Source: Falsiroseomonas ponticola
Lineage (GTDB): Bacteria; Pseudomonadota; Alphaproteobacteria; Acetobacterales; Acetobacteraceae
Assembly: GCF_016805305.1 (NCBI RefSeq)
Contig: NZ_JAERQN010000001.1
Span: forward strand, 1,116,001-1,180,000
Length of the DNA stretch: 64,000 bases
Direction of reading: 5' to 3'
Shown here: piece after piece, positions 35,065 to 43,881 of the stretch
How positions within the stretch are numbered: position 1 is the stretch's first letter
How the letters are laid out: each line of letters opens with the position of its first letter
The notes under the pieces: generated by a model
The model's database searches: none
The model's input: the letters and a program-made list of their open reading frames with translations, nothing else
Told to the model about the DNA's origin: nothing
Translations under genes and position numbers: made by a program

Positions 35065-36777
35065 ATGCGCATTGTCCTGGTCCACCCGAACTACCACTCC
35101 GGTGGCGCGGAAATCGCCGGCAACTGGCCGCCCGCCTGGGTCGCCTATCTCGCGGGCTATCTGAAGAACGCCGGCTACACCGACGTCACCTTCATCGACG
35201 CGATGACGGACCACATGAGTGACGACCAGGTGCGCGATGCGCTGCGCCTGCTGCAGCCGGACCTGGTCGGCGCCACCGCCATCACCCCCGCCATCTACGC
35301 CGCCGAATCCCTGCTGAAGCTGGCCAAGGAATGCTGCCCCAAGGCCGTCACCGTGCTGGGCGGCATCCATGGCACCTTCATGTACCCGCAGGTGCTGACC
35401 GAAGCGCCCTGGATCGATGCCATCGTGCGCGGGGAAGGGGAGCAGGTGCTGCTCGACCTGGTGCGCTGCATCGATGGCGGCGCCTGGCCGGCGGCGCGGG
35501 GCACGGTGAAGGGCATCGCCTATCTCGAGGACGGCAAGGTCACCGCGACGCCGGCCGCCAAGCCCATCGCGGATCTCGACCTGATCCAGCCGGATTGGGG
35601 CATCCTCGACTGGAAGAAGTACATCTACATCCCGACCGGCAAGCGCGTCGCCATCCCCAACATGGCGCGGGGCTGCCCCTTCACCTGTTCCTTCTGCAGC
35701 CAGTGGAAATTCTGGCGCGACTATCGCGTGCGCGACCCGAAGAAGGTGGTGGACGAGATCGAGACGCTGGTCCGCGACCATGAGGTCGGCTTCTTCATCC
35801 TGGCCGATGAGGAACCGACCATCCACAAGAAGAAGTTCGTCCAGTTCTGCGAGGAGATGATCGCCCGCGGCCTGCCGGACAAGGTGCAATGGGGCATCAA
35901 CACCCGCGTCACCGACATCCTGCGGGACGAGGCGCTGCTGCCCTTCTACCGCAAGGCCGGCCTCGTCCACGTCTCTCTCGGCACGGAAGCCGCGGCGCAG
36001 CTCAAGCTCGACCGCTTCAACAAGGAAACCACCGTCGCCCAGAACAAGCGCGCCATCCAGCTGCTGCGCGAAGCCGGCATCGTGACCGAGGCCCAGTTCA
36101 TCGTGGGGCTGGAGAACGAGACGGTGGAGACGCTCGAGGAAACCTACCGCATGGCGCTGGACTGGAACCCGGACATGGCGAACTGGGCCATGTACACGCC
36201 CTGGCCCTTCAGCGACCTGTTCCAGGAACTCGGCGACAAGGTGGAGGTCTTCGACTTCTCCAAGTACAACTTCGTCACGCCGATCATGAAGCCGGATGCG
36301 ATGGACCGCGCCACGCTGCTCGATCGCACCATGGCGAACTACCGGCGCTTCTACATGCGCAAGGCGTTCCTGGGCTATCCGTGGGAGAGGGACAAGCGCC
36401 GGCGCAGCTACCTCGTCGGCTGCCTCAAGGCCTTTCTCAAGTCGGGCTTCCAGCGGACCTTCTACGACCTCGGCAAGGTCGGCTACTGGGGCCCGCAATC
36501 GAAGAAGCAGGTGGATTTCCACTTCGACGAAAGCCGCACGCTGGCCGCGCGCAACCCCGTGGCCGTGCCCCACAACGCGATGTGGAAGACGATGCACCGC
36601 CCGAAGGTGAAGCTGCCCGCCGCCAACGCGGCCAGCACGCCCCACGCGGCCAGTGCCGCGATGGCCTGCGGCGGCGGCAAGGAACAGCTGGAGGAGGATG
36701 AGCCGCCCCGCATGAAGGCCTGCGGCGGCGGCACGCAGCAGCTGCCGGAATCCGTGCAATCCCCGGTGCGGGAATAG
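35065..36777 (+). CDS. bchE: anaerobic Mg-protoporphyrin IX monomethyl ester cyclase
   Basis: BchE closes ring E without O2 using radical SAM chemistry and cobalamin. The 570-residue protein has an N-terminal B12-binding-type domain ('[20 protein letters not shown]'; '[18 protein letters not shown]'). The radical SAM cluster motif C-P-F-T-C-S-F-C is at residues 204-211. The C-terminal tail carries two A-C-G-G-G motifs, at about 534-538 and 552-556, each followed by Q-L. An excellent GGAGGGAAG site precedes the ATG. It is the O2-independent partner of acsF. Confidence 0.97.
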   Translation: MRIVLVHPNYHSGGAEIAGNWPPAWVAYLAGYLKNAGYTDVTFIDAMTDHMSDDQVRDALRLLQPDLVGATAITPAIYAAESLLKLAKECCPKAVTVLGGIHGTFMYPQVLTEAPWIDAIVRGEGEQVLLDLVRCIDGGAWPAARGTVKGIAYLEDGKVTATPAAKPIADLDLIQPDWGILDWKKYIYIPTGKRVAIPNMARGCPFTCSFCSQWKFWRDYRVRDPKKVVDEIETLVRDHEVGFFILADEEPTIHKKKFVQFCEEMIARGLPDKVQWGINTRVTDILRDEALLPFYRKAGLVHVSLGTEAAAQLKLDRFNKETTVAQNKRAIQLLREAGIVTEAQFIVGLENETVETLEETYRMALDWNPDMANWAMYTPWPFSDLFQELGDKVEVFDFSKYNFVTPIMKPDAMDRATLLDRTMANYRRFYMRKAFLGYPWERDKRRRSYLVGCLKAFLKSGFQRTFYDLGKVGYWGPQSKKQVDFHFDESRTLAARNPVAVPHNAMWKTMHRPKVKLPAANAASTPHAASAAMACGGGKEQLEEDEPPRMKACGGGTQQLPESVQSPVRE

Positions 36778-36781
36778 CGCG

Positions 36782-37384
36782 ATGGATGGCGGCGCGGGGA
36801 TGGCGGGCGGCCGCATCGGCCCCAACGCCATCACGCGCATGGCGGAAGCCATGCGCAACTCGATCGGGGAGGAACGCACCCGCGCCATCTTCGCCGCGGC
36901 GGGGCTGGAGGAGCGGCTCGACCATCCGCCGGAAGCGATGGTGCCGGAGCGGGAGGTGACGCTGCTGCATCGCGCGGCGCGCGAAGCCCTCGGCACCGCC
37001 CATGCCACGCAGCTGGCGCGACGGGCGGGGATGCTGACGGGACAGTATCTGCTGGCCCATCGCATCCCGAAGCCCGTGCAGTGGCTGCTGCGCGCGCTGC
37101 CCGCGCCGGTGGCCGCGCGGCTTCTGGTCAAGGCCATCGCGCGCCATGCCTGGACCTTCGCCGGCAGCGGCCGCTTCAGCGCGCGGCCCGGCAATCCGCT
37201 GGTGCTGGAAGTGGCGGGCGGGCCCATCGCGCTGGCGGGCCCCGCCGAACAGCCAGTCTGCGACTTCTACACCGCGACCTTCGGCACGCTGTTCCGCGCG
37301 CTGGTCAATGCGGAAGCGCAGGTGGTGGAAACCCAGTGCACCGCCATGGGCGCCACCTCCTGCCTCTTCGAGGTCCGTTGGTAG
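36782..37384 (+). CDS. bchJ: BchJ (V4R-domain bacteriochlorophyll protein)
   Basis: A 200-residue protein with a C-terminal 4-vinyl-reductase (V4R) domain ending in the conserved Cys-containing segment 'VVETQCTAMGATSCLFEV'. It was once called 4-vinyl reductase, but the reductase is now known to be BciA/BciB and BchJ is viewed as an accessory in porphyrin delivery. It follows bchE by 4 bp, the usual bchEJ pairing, and ends 4 bp from a convergent gene. Confidence 0.92.
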   Translation: MDGGAGMAGGRIGPNAITRMAEAMRNSIGEERTRAIFAAAGLEERLDHPPEAMVPEREVTLLHRAAREALGTAHATQLARRAGMLTGQYLLAHRIPKPVQWLLRALPAPVAARLLVKAIARHAWTFAGSGRFSARPGNPLVLEVAGGPIALAGPAEQPVCDFYTATFGTLFRALVNAEAQVVETQCTAMGATSCLFEVRW

Positions 37385-37388
37385 CGCG

Positions 37389-38180
37389 CTACTTCGCGAC
37401 CACCAGGCGGTACAGGTGCCAGGTCGCATGCCCCAGCACCGGCAGCGCGACCGCGAGCCCGATGAACAGCGGCAGCGACCCCAGCAGCAGCACCACCGCC
37501 ACCACCAGGCCCCAGCCCAGCATCGCCACCGGATTGGCCGCGAAGGCCCGTACCGAGGTCGAGACCGCCTGCGCCACCCCGCCATCGCGGTCCAGCAGCA
37601 TGGGGAAGGACACCACCGTCAGCACCAGCACCGCCAGCGCGAAGCCGAGCCCCGCCAGGTTGCCCCACAGCAGCAGCCGATGCCCCGCTGGCGTGGCGAA
37701 GACCACGCGCATCGCATCCCCCGCATCCGCCGGCAGCGTGCCAACCGTGGCGGCGAAGATCAGGTGCGCCACCCAGAGCCAGGCGAGGAAGATCGCCGCC
37801 AGCAGCAGCGCCAGCCCCGCGATGCTGGCGATGGCCGGGGACCGCAGCACGTCGAAGACGTTCCGCCACCCCGCCGCCTGCCCGCGTTCCCGCCGCCGGC
37901 TGATCTCATAAAGCCCGAGCGCCGCCACCGGCCCCACCAGCGCGAAGCCCGCCGCCATGGGGTAGAGCAGGTGCATCGCATCGCCGCCCGCCGCCAGCGT
38001 GCCCGCCAGCAGCCCGATCAGCGGATACAGCACGCAGAGGAACATCAACTGCGTCGGCGCCGCCACGAAATCCGCCCAGCCGCGCCTGAGCGCGGTGCCG
38101 AGCGCCTCCATCCCGATCCGTCGCACCTCAGGGCGATCGGCCACCATCGATGCCGTCGCCGTGGTCCAAGCCTCAGCCAT
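37389..38180 (-). CDS. DUF2189-like integral membrane protein
   Basis: A 263-residue protein with about six helices and the family-like start 'RRIGMEALGTALRRGWADF' followed by 'YPMAAGFALVGPVAALGLYE' and 'SRRRERGQ'. This resembles DUF2189 membrane proteins; their biochemical role is unknown. Start 38180 has a GGAGGAT site upstream (minus strand). It lies between bchJ and a type II NADH dehydrogenase, downstream of a TGT-N12-ACA match at 38294, so a photosynthesis link is possible but unproven. Confidence 0.75.
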   Translation of the reverse strand: MAEAWTTATASMVADRPEVRRIGMEALGTALRRGWADFVAAPTQLMFLCVLYPLIGLLAGTLAAGGDAMHLLYPMAAGFALVGPVAALGLYEISRRRERGQAAGWRNVFDVLRSPAIASIAGLALLLAAIFLAWLWVAHLIFAATVGTLPADAGDAMRVVFATPAGHRLLLWGNLAGLGFALAVLVLTVVSFPMLLDRDGGVAQAVSTSVRAFAANPVAMLGWGLVVAVVLLLGSLPLFIGLAVALPVLGHATWHLYRLVVAK

Positions 38181-38293
38181 CGCGTGATCCTCCGGGGAGG
38201 GTTGCGCGGACGGCCCGCTGCCGGAGCACCAGACCCCGCATCCCGGAGATTGGCGCGAATCCCGCGGCTTCCCGTTCAACCCGCCGTGAGGGT

Positions 38294-38311
38294 TGTCAAT
38301 GCAGCTTCACA
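38294..38311. promoter_or_regulatory. possible PpsR-type palindrome
   Basis: TGTCAATGCAGCTTCACA fits TGT-N12-ACA but overlaps the last codons of the NADH dehydrogenase gene, 113 bp before the start of the DUF2189-like gene. Its coding overlap makes chance more likely than for the other sites. Confidence 0.3.
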
Positions 38312-39636
38312 CCGGGCTCCGCCCGCTGGCTGACCAGTCCGGCCAGCGTCCGCCACAAGGTCGGCGCGCTGCCATGCAGCGCCGTCTGGTGCATCTTGTA
38401 GAGCGACCGGTACATCAGCCGCGCGAAATAGCCCTCGATGAACATGGATTTGCCGACCAGGAACCCCATCAGGCTGCCGACGGTGCTGTACTTGCCGAGC
38501 GAGACGAGCGAGCCGAAGTCCCGGTAGACGAAGGGCGCCGGCGTGCCGCCCGCGATGATGGTCTCGATCTGCGTGAACAGATGCGCGGCCTGCTGGTGCG
38601 CCGCCTGCGCCCGCGGCGGCACCCAGGCGCCTTCCCCTCGCGGGCAGGCCGCGCAATCGCCGATGGCGAAGACCGATGGATCGCGCGTCGATTGCAGCGT
38701 CGGCTGCACCACGATCTGGTTGATGCGGTTGGTCTCCAGCCCGCCGATCTCCTTCAGGAAATCCGGCCCCTTCACCCCCGCGGACCACACCGTGAGTTCC
38801 GCCGGCAGCAGCGAGCCATCGGCGAAGACCACGCCATCGGCCCGCACCTCCGCCACCCGCGTGCCGGTCTTCACCTCCACCCCCATCTGCTCCAGCAGCC
38901 GGGTCGTGGCCTCGGAGATCCGCTCCGGCAGCGCGGGCAGGATGCGCGGCGCGGCCTCCACCAAGACGATGCGGATGTCCTGCTCCGGCTTGATGCGATC
39001 AAGGCCGTAGGCGACCACGGCGCGCACCGTGCGGTGCAGCTCCGCCGCCAGCTCCGTGCCCGTGGCGCCGGCGCCGATGATGGCGATGTGCAGCTGGCCC
39101 GGCCGCACCGGCTCCTCCTGCGCATTGGCGCGCAGGCAGGCATTCACCAGGCGGCGGTTGAAGCGGCTGGCCTGTTCCGGCGTCTCCAGCGGGATGGCGT
39201 GGCGCGCGGCGCCGGGCGTGCCGAAATCATTCGTCACGCTGCCCACCGCCATGATCAGCGTGTCGTAGCCCAGGCGGGACGCCGGCGTGATCTCCCGCCC
39301 CTCCTCGTCCAGCATGGCGCCGAGCTCGATCTCCTTCGCCGCGCGGTCGAGCCCCACCATCTCCCCGAAGCGGTAGGTGAAATGGTGCCAATGCGCCTGG
39401 GCCAGGTAGTTCAGCTCATGCTGCGCGCGGTCCATGCTGCCGGCGGCGACCGCATGCAGCAGCGGCTTCCACAGATGGGTGCGCGCCTTCTCCACCAGCG
39501 TGACGGTCGCGCGCCGCCCGTCCCGGTAGCGGTCGCCCAGCCGGGTGGCGAGTTCCAGCCCCGCCGCCCCGCCCCCCACCACGACGATGCGATGGGGCGA
39601 ACCCCCGGCCGGCCCAGCCGCGGCACCTGCTTCCAT
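38296..39636 (-). CDS. type II NADH:quinone oxidoreductase (NDH-2 family)
   Basis: A 446-residue flavoprotein. It has an N-terminal FAD motif ('IVVVGGGAAGLELATRLGD'), the NADH-binding motif 'HIAIIGAGATGTELAAELH' near residue 170, and the FAD contact 'DPSVFAIGDCAACP'. The C-terminal amphipathic region can bind the membrane. NDH-2 passes electrons from NADH to quinone without pumping protons. The gene starts back-to-back with crtE across a region with PpsR-type palindromes, so it may be tuned with photosynthesis to manage quinone redox state. It is not a standard PGC gene. Confidence 0.9.
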   Translation of the reverse strand: MEAGAAAGPAGGSPHRIVVVGGGAAGLELATRLGDRYRDGRRATVTLVEKARTHLWKPLLHAVAAGSMDRAQHELNYLAQAHWHHFTYRFGEMVGLDRAAKEIELGAMLDEEGREITPASRLGYDTLIMAVGSVTNDFGTPGAARHAIPLETPEQASRFNRRLVNACLRANAQEEPVRPGQLHIAIIGAGATGTELAAELHRTVRAVVAYGLDRIKPEQDIRIVLVEAAPRILPALPERISEATTRLLEQMGVEVKTGTRVAEVRADGVVFADGSLLPAELTVWSAGVKGPDFLKEIGGLETNRINQIVVQPTLQSTRDPSVFAIGDCAACPRGEGAWVPPRAQAAHQQAAHLFTQIETIIAGGTPAPFVYRDFGSLVSLGKYSTVGSLMGFLVGKSMFIEGYFARLMYRSLYKMHQTALHGSAPTLWRTLAGLVSQRAEPGVKLH

Positions 39637-39694
39637 GGGAAGGCTCCTGGGTGATGTGCCATCGGGCAGTCAGGCCGAAAGCCGTTGACTTCAG

Positions 39695-39725
39695 TGTCAA
39701 GATAGACTGACAGTAGAAACTGACA
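39695..39725. promoter_or_regulatory. PpsR-type palindromes in the ndh-crtE divergent promoter
   Basis: TGTCAAGATAGACTGACA (39695-39712) is a full TGT-N12-ACA match. TGACAGTAGAAACTGACA (39708-39725) overlaps it with one mismatch. They lie 78-108 bp before crtE and 58-89 bp before the NDH-2 gene, so either or both promoters could be controlled. Confidence 0.6.
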
Positions 39726-39802
39726 AGCAAAGATGACGGCTCGCCTGTTCGCGACCCCATCGCCGCCCCGTCCGGGGCGGTTGACGCATGGAGGATAGCC
39801 GC

Positions 39803-40666
39803 ATGGACGCCATGACGCGCATCGAATCGAGCCTGGCCGATGCGGTGCTCTACGCGGAGGCGACCGGCGCGCCGCCGCGCCTGGCCTCCGCCCTGCGCCA
39901 TGCGGTCTTCCCCAAGGGCGGCCGCATCCGCCCGCGCCTGACGCTCGCCGTCGCCGCCGCCTGCGGGGATGACCGGCCGGCGCTCTCCTCCGCCGCCGCC
40001 GCGGCGATCGAGCTGCTGCACTGCGCCAGCCTGGTGCATGACGACCTGCCCTGCTTCGACGATGCCGCGACGCGCCGCGGCAAGCCCAGCGTCCACCGCG
40101 CCTATGGCGTGCCGCTGGCGGTGCTGGCCGGCGATGCGCTGATCGTCCTCGCCTTCCAGACCCTCGCCCGCGCCGCCGCGACGGCGCCGGAGCGGCTGGG
40201 CCCCGTGATGATCGCGGTGGGGGATGGCGTCGGCGTGCCCTTCGGCATCGTCGCCGGCCAGGCCTGGGAATGCGAACCGCGCGCCGACCTCTCCGAATAC
40301 CAGCGGCAGAAGACCGGCAGCCTCTTCGCCGCCGCCACCATCGCCGGCGCCGCCGCCTGCGCCCATGCGGAGCCCGAGGCCTGGCGCCTGCTGGGCGACC
40401 GGCTGGGGGAGGCCTACCAGGTGGCCGACGACCTGCGCGACGCCGTGGAGGATGAGGCCACGCTCGGCAAACCCGTCGGCGTGGACAAGGCGCTGGGCCG
40501 GCCGAGCGCCGTCGCGGAATTCGGCCTGATGGGCGCGGTCGCGCGGCTGCGCCGCCTGTCCCAGGATGCGGTGGAAAGCATCCCCGAATGCCGCGGCCAG
40601 GCCATGCTGCGCGGCCTGATCCTGCAGGAAGCCGGGCGCCTCGTGCCGCAGAAGCTGGCCGCCTGA
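39803..40666 (+). CDS. crtE: geranylgeranyl pyrophosphate synthase
   Basis: CrtE makes the C20 precursor for carotenoids and the bacteriochlorophyll tail. The 287-residue protein has the first Asp-rich motif 'LVHDDLPCFDDAATRRGKP' near residue 80 and the second 'YQVADDLRDAVEDEA' near 208. Start 39803 has GGAGGA 8 nt upstream; an ATG at 39788 contributes that very site and is less likely. It begins the superoperon crtEF-bchCXYZ-pufBALMC. Confidence 0.95.
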   Translation: MDAMTRIESSLADAVLYAEATGAPPRLASALRHAVFPKGGRIRPRLTLAVAAACGDDRPALSSAAAAAIELLHCASLVHDDLPCFDDAATRRGKPSVHRAYGVPLAVLAGDALIVLAFQTLARAAATAPERLGPVMIAVGDGVGVPFGIVAGQAWECEPRADLSEYQRQKTGSLFAAATIAGAAACAHAEPEAWRLLGDRLGEAYQVADDLRDAVEDEATLGKPVGVDKALGRPSAVAEFGLMGAVARLRRLSQDAVESIPECRGQAMLRGLILQEAGRLVPQKLAA

Positions 40667-40674
40667 CGCCACCC

Positions 40675-41820
40675 ATGTCGGACGTCATGGCCGCCTCCCC
40701 GGGCTGGCGGGACCGCTTCCGCGAATGGCGGGAAGGCGTCACCGCCAATCCGCGCTTCCGCGCCTGGGCCGCCCGCTTCCCGCTGACGCGCCCCATGGCG
40801 CGCAAGCGGGCGGGGCAGCTCTTCGACCTCTGCGCCGGCTTCGTCTATTCGCAGGTCCTCTTCGCCTGCGTGCGCCTCAAGGTCTTCGACCTGCTGCATG
40901 AAACGGGCCCGATGGCGGAGGCCGCGCTGGCCCATCGCCTGTCCCTGCCGCCGGAAGGGGCGTCCCGCCTCCTCAATGCCGCCGCCGCGCTGCAGCTCAC
41001 CCATCGCCGCGATGACGGGCTCTGGACGCTCGGGCCGCTGGGTGCGGCCATGATCGGCAATCCCGGCATCAGCGCGATGGTGGAACACCACGCGCTGCTC
41101 TACGCCGACCTCGCGGATCCCGTCGGCATGCTGCGCCGGGAACGCGGCGGCAACGCGCTCTCCGCCTACTGGGCCTATTCCGGCGCCGACAGCCCGGACC
41201 AGCTCGCCCCGGACCGGGTCGCCGACTACTCCGCCCTGATGGCCGCCTCCCAGCCCATGGTGGCGGAGGAGGTGATCGTCGCCTTCGACTTCCGCCGCCA
41301 CCAGGTCCTGCTCGATGTCGGCGGGGGGGAGGGCGCCTTCCTCTCCCATGTCGCCGCCGCCGCGCCCGCGCTCCGCCTCATGCTGTTCGACCTGCCGCCG
41401 GTCGCCGCGCGCGGCGCCGCGCGCTTCGCGCAGGCGGGCCTGGCCGCGCGGGCGGAGACCTTCGGCGGCGACTTCACGACGGATGACCTGCCCCGCGGCG
41501 CCGACCTCATCAGCCTGGTGCGCGTGCTGCACGACCATGACGACGACGTGGTGATGGGCCTGCTGCGGCGCGTGCGCGCCGCGCTGCCGCCGGGCGGCCG
41601 GCTGCTGGTGGCGGAACCCATGGCCGGCACGGCGGGGGCGGAGGCGATGGGCGATGCCTATTTCGGCTTCTACCTCCTCGCCATGGGCCGCGGCCGCCCG
41701 CGCCGGCCGGCGGAGCTGCAGGCCATGCTGGCCGCCGCCGGCTTCGCCGCCTCGCGCCTCATTCCCACGGGCACGCCGCTGCTGACGCGCGTGCTGGTCG
41801 CGGAAGCGGGTGTGGCCTGA
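40675..41820 (+). CDS. crtF: hydroxyneurosporene O-methyltransferase
   Basis: CrtF methylates the 1-hydroxyl of acyclic carotenoids in the spheroidene/spirilloxanthin pathway. The 381-residue protein has an N-terminal dimerisation domain ('FDLCAGFVYSQVLFACVRLK'), SAM motif 'LLDVGGGEGAFLSHVAAAAP' near residue 215, and the catalytic-type segment 'SLVRVLHDHDDD'. It lies 8 bp after crtE. Its presence implies 1-hydroxylated carotenoids, although no CrtC hydratase gene is visible in the window. Confidence 0.92.
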   Translation: MSDVMAASPGWRDRFREWREGVTANPRFRAWAARFPLTRPMARKRAGQLFDLCAGFVYSQVLFACVRLKVFDLLHETGPMAEAALAHRLSLPPEGASRLLNAAAALQLTHRRDDGLWTLGPLGAAMIGNPGISAMVEHHALLYADLADPVGMLRRERGGNALSAYWAYSGADSPDQLAPDRVADYSALMAASQPMVAEEVIVAFDFRRHQVLLDVGGGEGAFLSHVAAAAPALRLMLFDLPPVAARGAARFAQAGLAARAETFGGDFTTDDLPRGADLISLVRVLHDHDDDVVMGLLRRVRAALPPGGRLLVAEPMAGTAGAEAMGDAYFGFYLLAMGRGRPRRPAELQAMLAAAGFAASRLIPTGTPLLTRVLVAEAGVA

Positions 41821-41851
41821 ACGCCGCTGTCGTGCCCGCGTGACGAAGGGG

Positions 41852-41895
41852 TGTCAGTTTCCCTTGACATTGCCCAGCGTCAATTTACCCTGACA
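41852..41895. promoter_or_regulatory. paired PpsR-type palindromes upstream of bchC
   Basis: TGTCAGTTTCCCTTGACA (41852-41869, full match) and CGTCAATTTACCCTGACA (41878-41895, one mismatch) are 8 bp apart, the spacing known for cooperative CrtJ binding at the Rhodobacter capsulatus bchC promoter. They end 27 bp before the bchC GTG, so the TTGACA in the first may double as a -35 element. Confidence 0.75.
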
Positions 41896-41922
41896 AACAA
41901 CCAGAGGGAGCGGTCAGTCCAA

Positions 41923-42861
41923 GTGGACACCGTCGCAGTCATCCTAGAAGCGCCCGAGCGCCTCATCCTCAGCCGGCTCGAACTCTCGCCCCCGGGCGAT
42001 GACGACGTGGTGGTGGATGTGGAGTGGAGCGGCATCAGCACCGGGACGGAGCGCCTGCTCTGGTCCGGCCGCATGCCGCCCTTCCCCGGGATGGGCTACC
42101 CCCTGGTTCCCGGCTACGAGACCGTCGGCCGCGTCAGCGCCGTCGGCCAGCGCGCGGATCGCCGCGTCGGCGAACGCGTCTTCGTCGCCGGCGCCAAGTG
42201 TTTCGGCCAGGTGCGCGGCCTGTTCGGCGGTGCCGCCGCCCGCCTCGTCGTCCCCGGCGCGCGCGCCGTGCCTATCGATGAACGACTCGGCGCCGATGGC
42301 GTGCTGATGGCGCTGGCCGCCACGGCGCGCCACGCCATCGCGGCGGAACATGCGGAGCTGCCGGACCTCATCGTCGGCCATGGCGTGCTGGGTCGCCTCG
42401 TCGCGCGCCTCGTCGTCGCCGCCGGCGGCGCGCCCATGGTGTGGGAGACGAACCCGACCCGCGCCGATGGCGCCATCGGCTACAAGGTCGTGCAGCCGGA
42501 GGATGATCCGAGGCGCGACTATCGCTGCATCTGCGACGTCTCCGGCGATGCCGGGCTGATGGACCTGCTGGTGCAGCGCCTGGCGCCGCAGGGGGAGATC
42601 GTGCTGGCGGGCTTCTACAGCGCGCCCATCAGCTTCTCCTTCCCGCCCGCCTTCATGCGCGAAGCCCGCTTCCGCATCGCCGCCGAATGGCGGGAGCCCG
42701 ACCTGATCGCCGTGCGTGACCTGGTCGCCGAGGGCAGGCTCAGCCTCGAAGGCCTCATCACCCATACGCGCGACGCCGCCGCCGCGCCGGAAGCCTATCG
42801 CACGGCCTTCGGTGATCCCGCCTGCCTCAAGATGATCCTCGACTGGAGACAGACGCAATGA
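41923..42861 (+). CDS. bchC: 3-hydroxyethyl bacteriochlorophyllide a dehydrogenase
   Basis: BchC oxidises the C3 hydroxyethyl group to acetyl. The 312-residue protein is a medium-chain dehydrogenase-like enzyme with 'EWSGISTGTERLLWSGRMPP' and 'YPLVPGYETVGRVSAVG', plus a Rossmann half from about residue 145. The start is GTG at 41923 after an AGAGGGAG site; the frame runs open further upstream but only through the operator region. It overlaps bchX (ATGA). Confidence 0.95.
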   Translation: MDTVAVILEAPERLILSRLELSPPGDDDVVVDVEWSGISTGTERLLWSGRMPPFPGMGYPLVPGYETVGRVSAVGQRADRRVGERVFVAGAKCFGQVRGLFGGAAARLVVPGARAVPIDERLGADGVLMALAATARHAIAAEHAELPDLIVGHGVLGRLVARLVVAAGGAPMVWETNPTRADGAIGYKVVQPEDDPRRDYRCICDVSGDAGLMDLLVQRLAPQGEIVLAGFYSAPISFSFPPAFMREARFRIAAEWREPDLIAVRDLVAEGRLSLEGLITHTRDAAAAPEAYRTAFGDPACLKMILDWRQTQ

Positions 42862-43877
42862 ACGGCCCCGCCGCCATCACGCCCGTGCGTTCCGCCCAGT
42901 CCACGATGGCCGATGCGCTGCGTGCCGAGGCCGAGCAGGGCCCGGACCCCGTGCACACCGCGCCGCCGAAGAAGGAAACGCAGATCATCGCGATCTACGG
43001 CAAGGGCGGCATCGGCAAGTCCTTCACCCTGGCCAACCTCAGCTACATGATGGCCCAGCAGGGCAAGCGCGTGCTGCTGATCGGCTGCGATCCGAAGTCG
43101 GACACCACCAGCCTGCTCTTCGGCGGCCGTTCCTGCCCGACCATCATCGAGACCTCCTCCCGCAAGAAGGCGGCCGGCGAGCCCGTCGCCATCGGCGATG
43201 TCTGCTTCAAGCGCGATGGCGTCTTCGCCATGGAGCTGGGCGGCCCGGAAGTCGGCCGCGGCTGCGGCGGGCGCGGCATCATCCACGGCTTCGAACTGCT
43301 GGAGAAGCTCGGCTTCCACCAGTGGGATTTCGACTACGTGCTGCTCGACTTCCTGGGCGACGTGGTGTGTGGCGGCTTCGGCCTGCCGATCGCGCGCGAC
43401 ATGTGCCAGAAGGTGATCGTCGTCGGCTCGAACGACCTGCAGTCGCTCTATGTCGCGAACAACGTCTGCAGCGCGGTCGAGTACTTCAAGAAGCTCGGCG
43501 GCAATGTCGGCGTGGCCGGCATGGTCATCAACAAGGATGACGGCACGGGCGAGGCGCATGCCTTCGCGGCAGCCGCCGGCATCCCGATCCTCTCCGCCAT
43601 CCCGGCGGATGACGATATCCGTCGCAAGTCCGCGAATTACGAGATCGTCGGCGTCCCGGGCGGCCCCTGGGCCAGCGTCTTCGAACAGCTGGCGACGCAG
43701 GTGGCGGAAGCGCCGCCGCTGCGGCCGAAGCCGCTGACGCATGACGCGCTGCTCGGCCTGTTCAAGGGCGATGCGGTCGGCCGCGGCGTGGTGCTGAACC
43801 CCGCCACGATGGAAGACATGTGCGCGGCGGATGTGCTGAACAAGCCGTCCCTCGAAGTGGTCTACGAGGGCGCCTGA
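42858..43877 (+). CDS. bchX: chlorophyllide reductase iron protein X
   Basis: BchX is the NifH-like ATPase that feeds electrons to BchYZ to reduce ring B. The 339-residue protein has P-loop '[20 protein letters not shown]' near residue 45 and cluster Cys in 'VGRGCGGRGI' and '[11 protein letters not shown]'. The start overlaps bchC; bchY follows after 4 bp. Confidence 0.98.
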   Translation: MNGPAAITPVRSAQSTMADALRAEAEQGPDPVHTAPPKKETQIIAIYGKGGIGKSFTLANLSYMMAQQGKRVLLIGCDPKSDTTSLLFGGRSCPTIIETSSRKKAAGEPVAIGDVCFKRDGVFAMELGGPEVGRGCGGRGIIHGFELLEKLGFHQWDFDYVLLDFLGDVVCGGFGLPIARDMCQKVIVVGSNDLQSLYVANNVCSAVEYFKKLGGNVGVAGMVINKDDGTGEAHAFAAAAGIPILSAIPADDDIRRKSANYEIVGVPGGPWASVFEQLATQVAEAPPLRPKPLTHDALLGLFKGDAVGRGVVLNPATMEDMCAADVLNKPSLEVVYEGA

Positions 43878-43881
43878 TCCC

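Noticed and set aside
34720..37227. An 835-residue minus-strand open frame antisense to crtB, bchE and bchJ
   Set aside because: No family motif and opposite to three well-supported genes.
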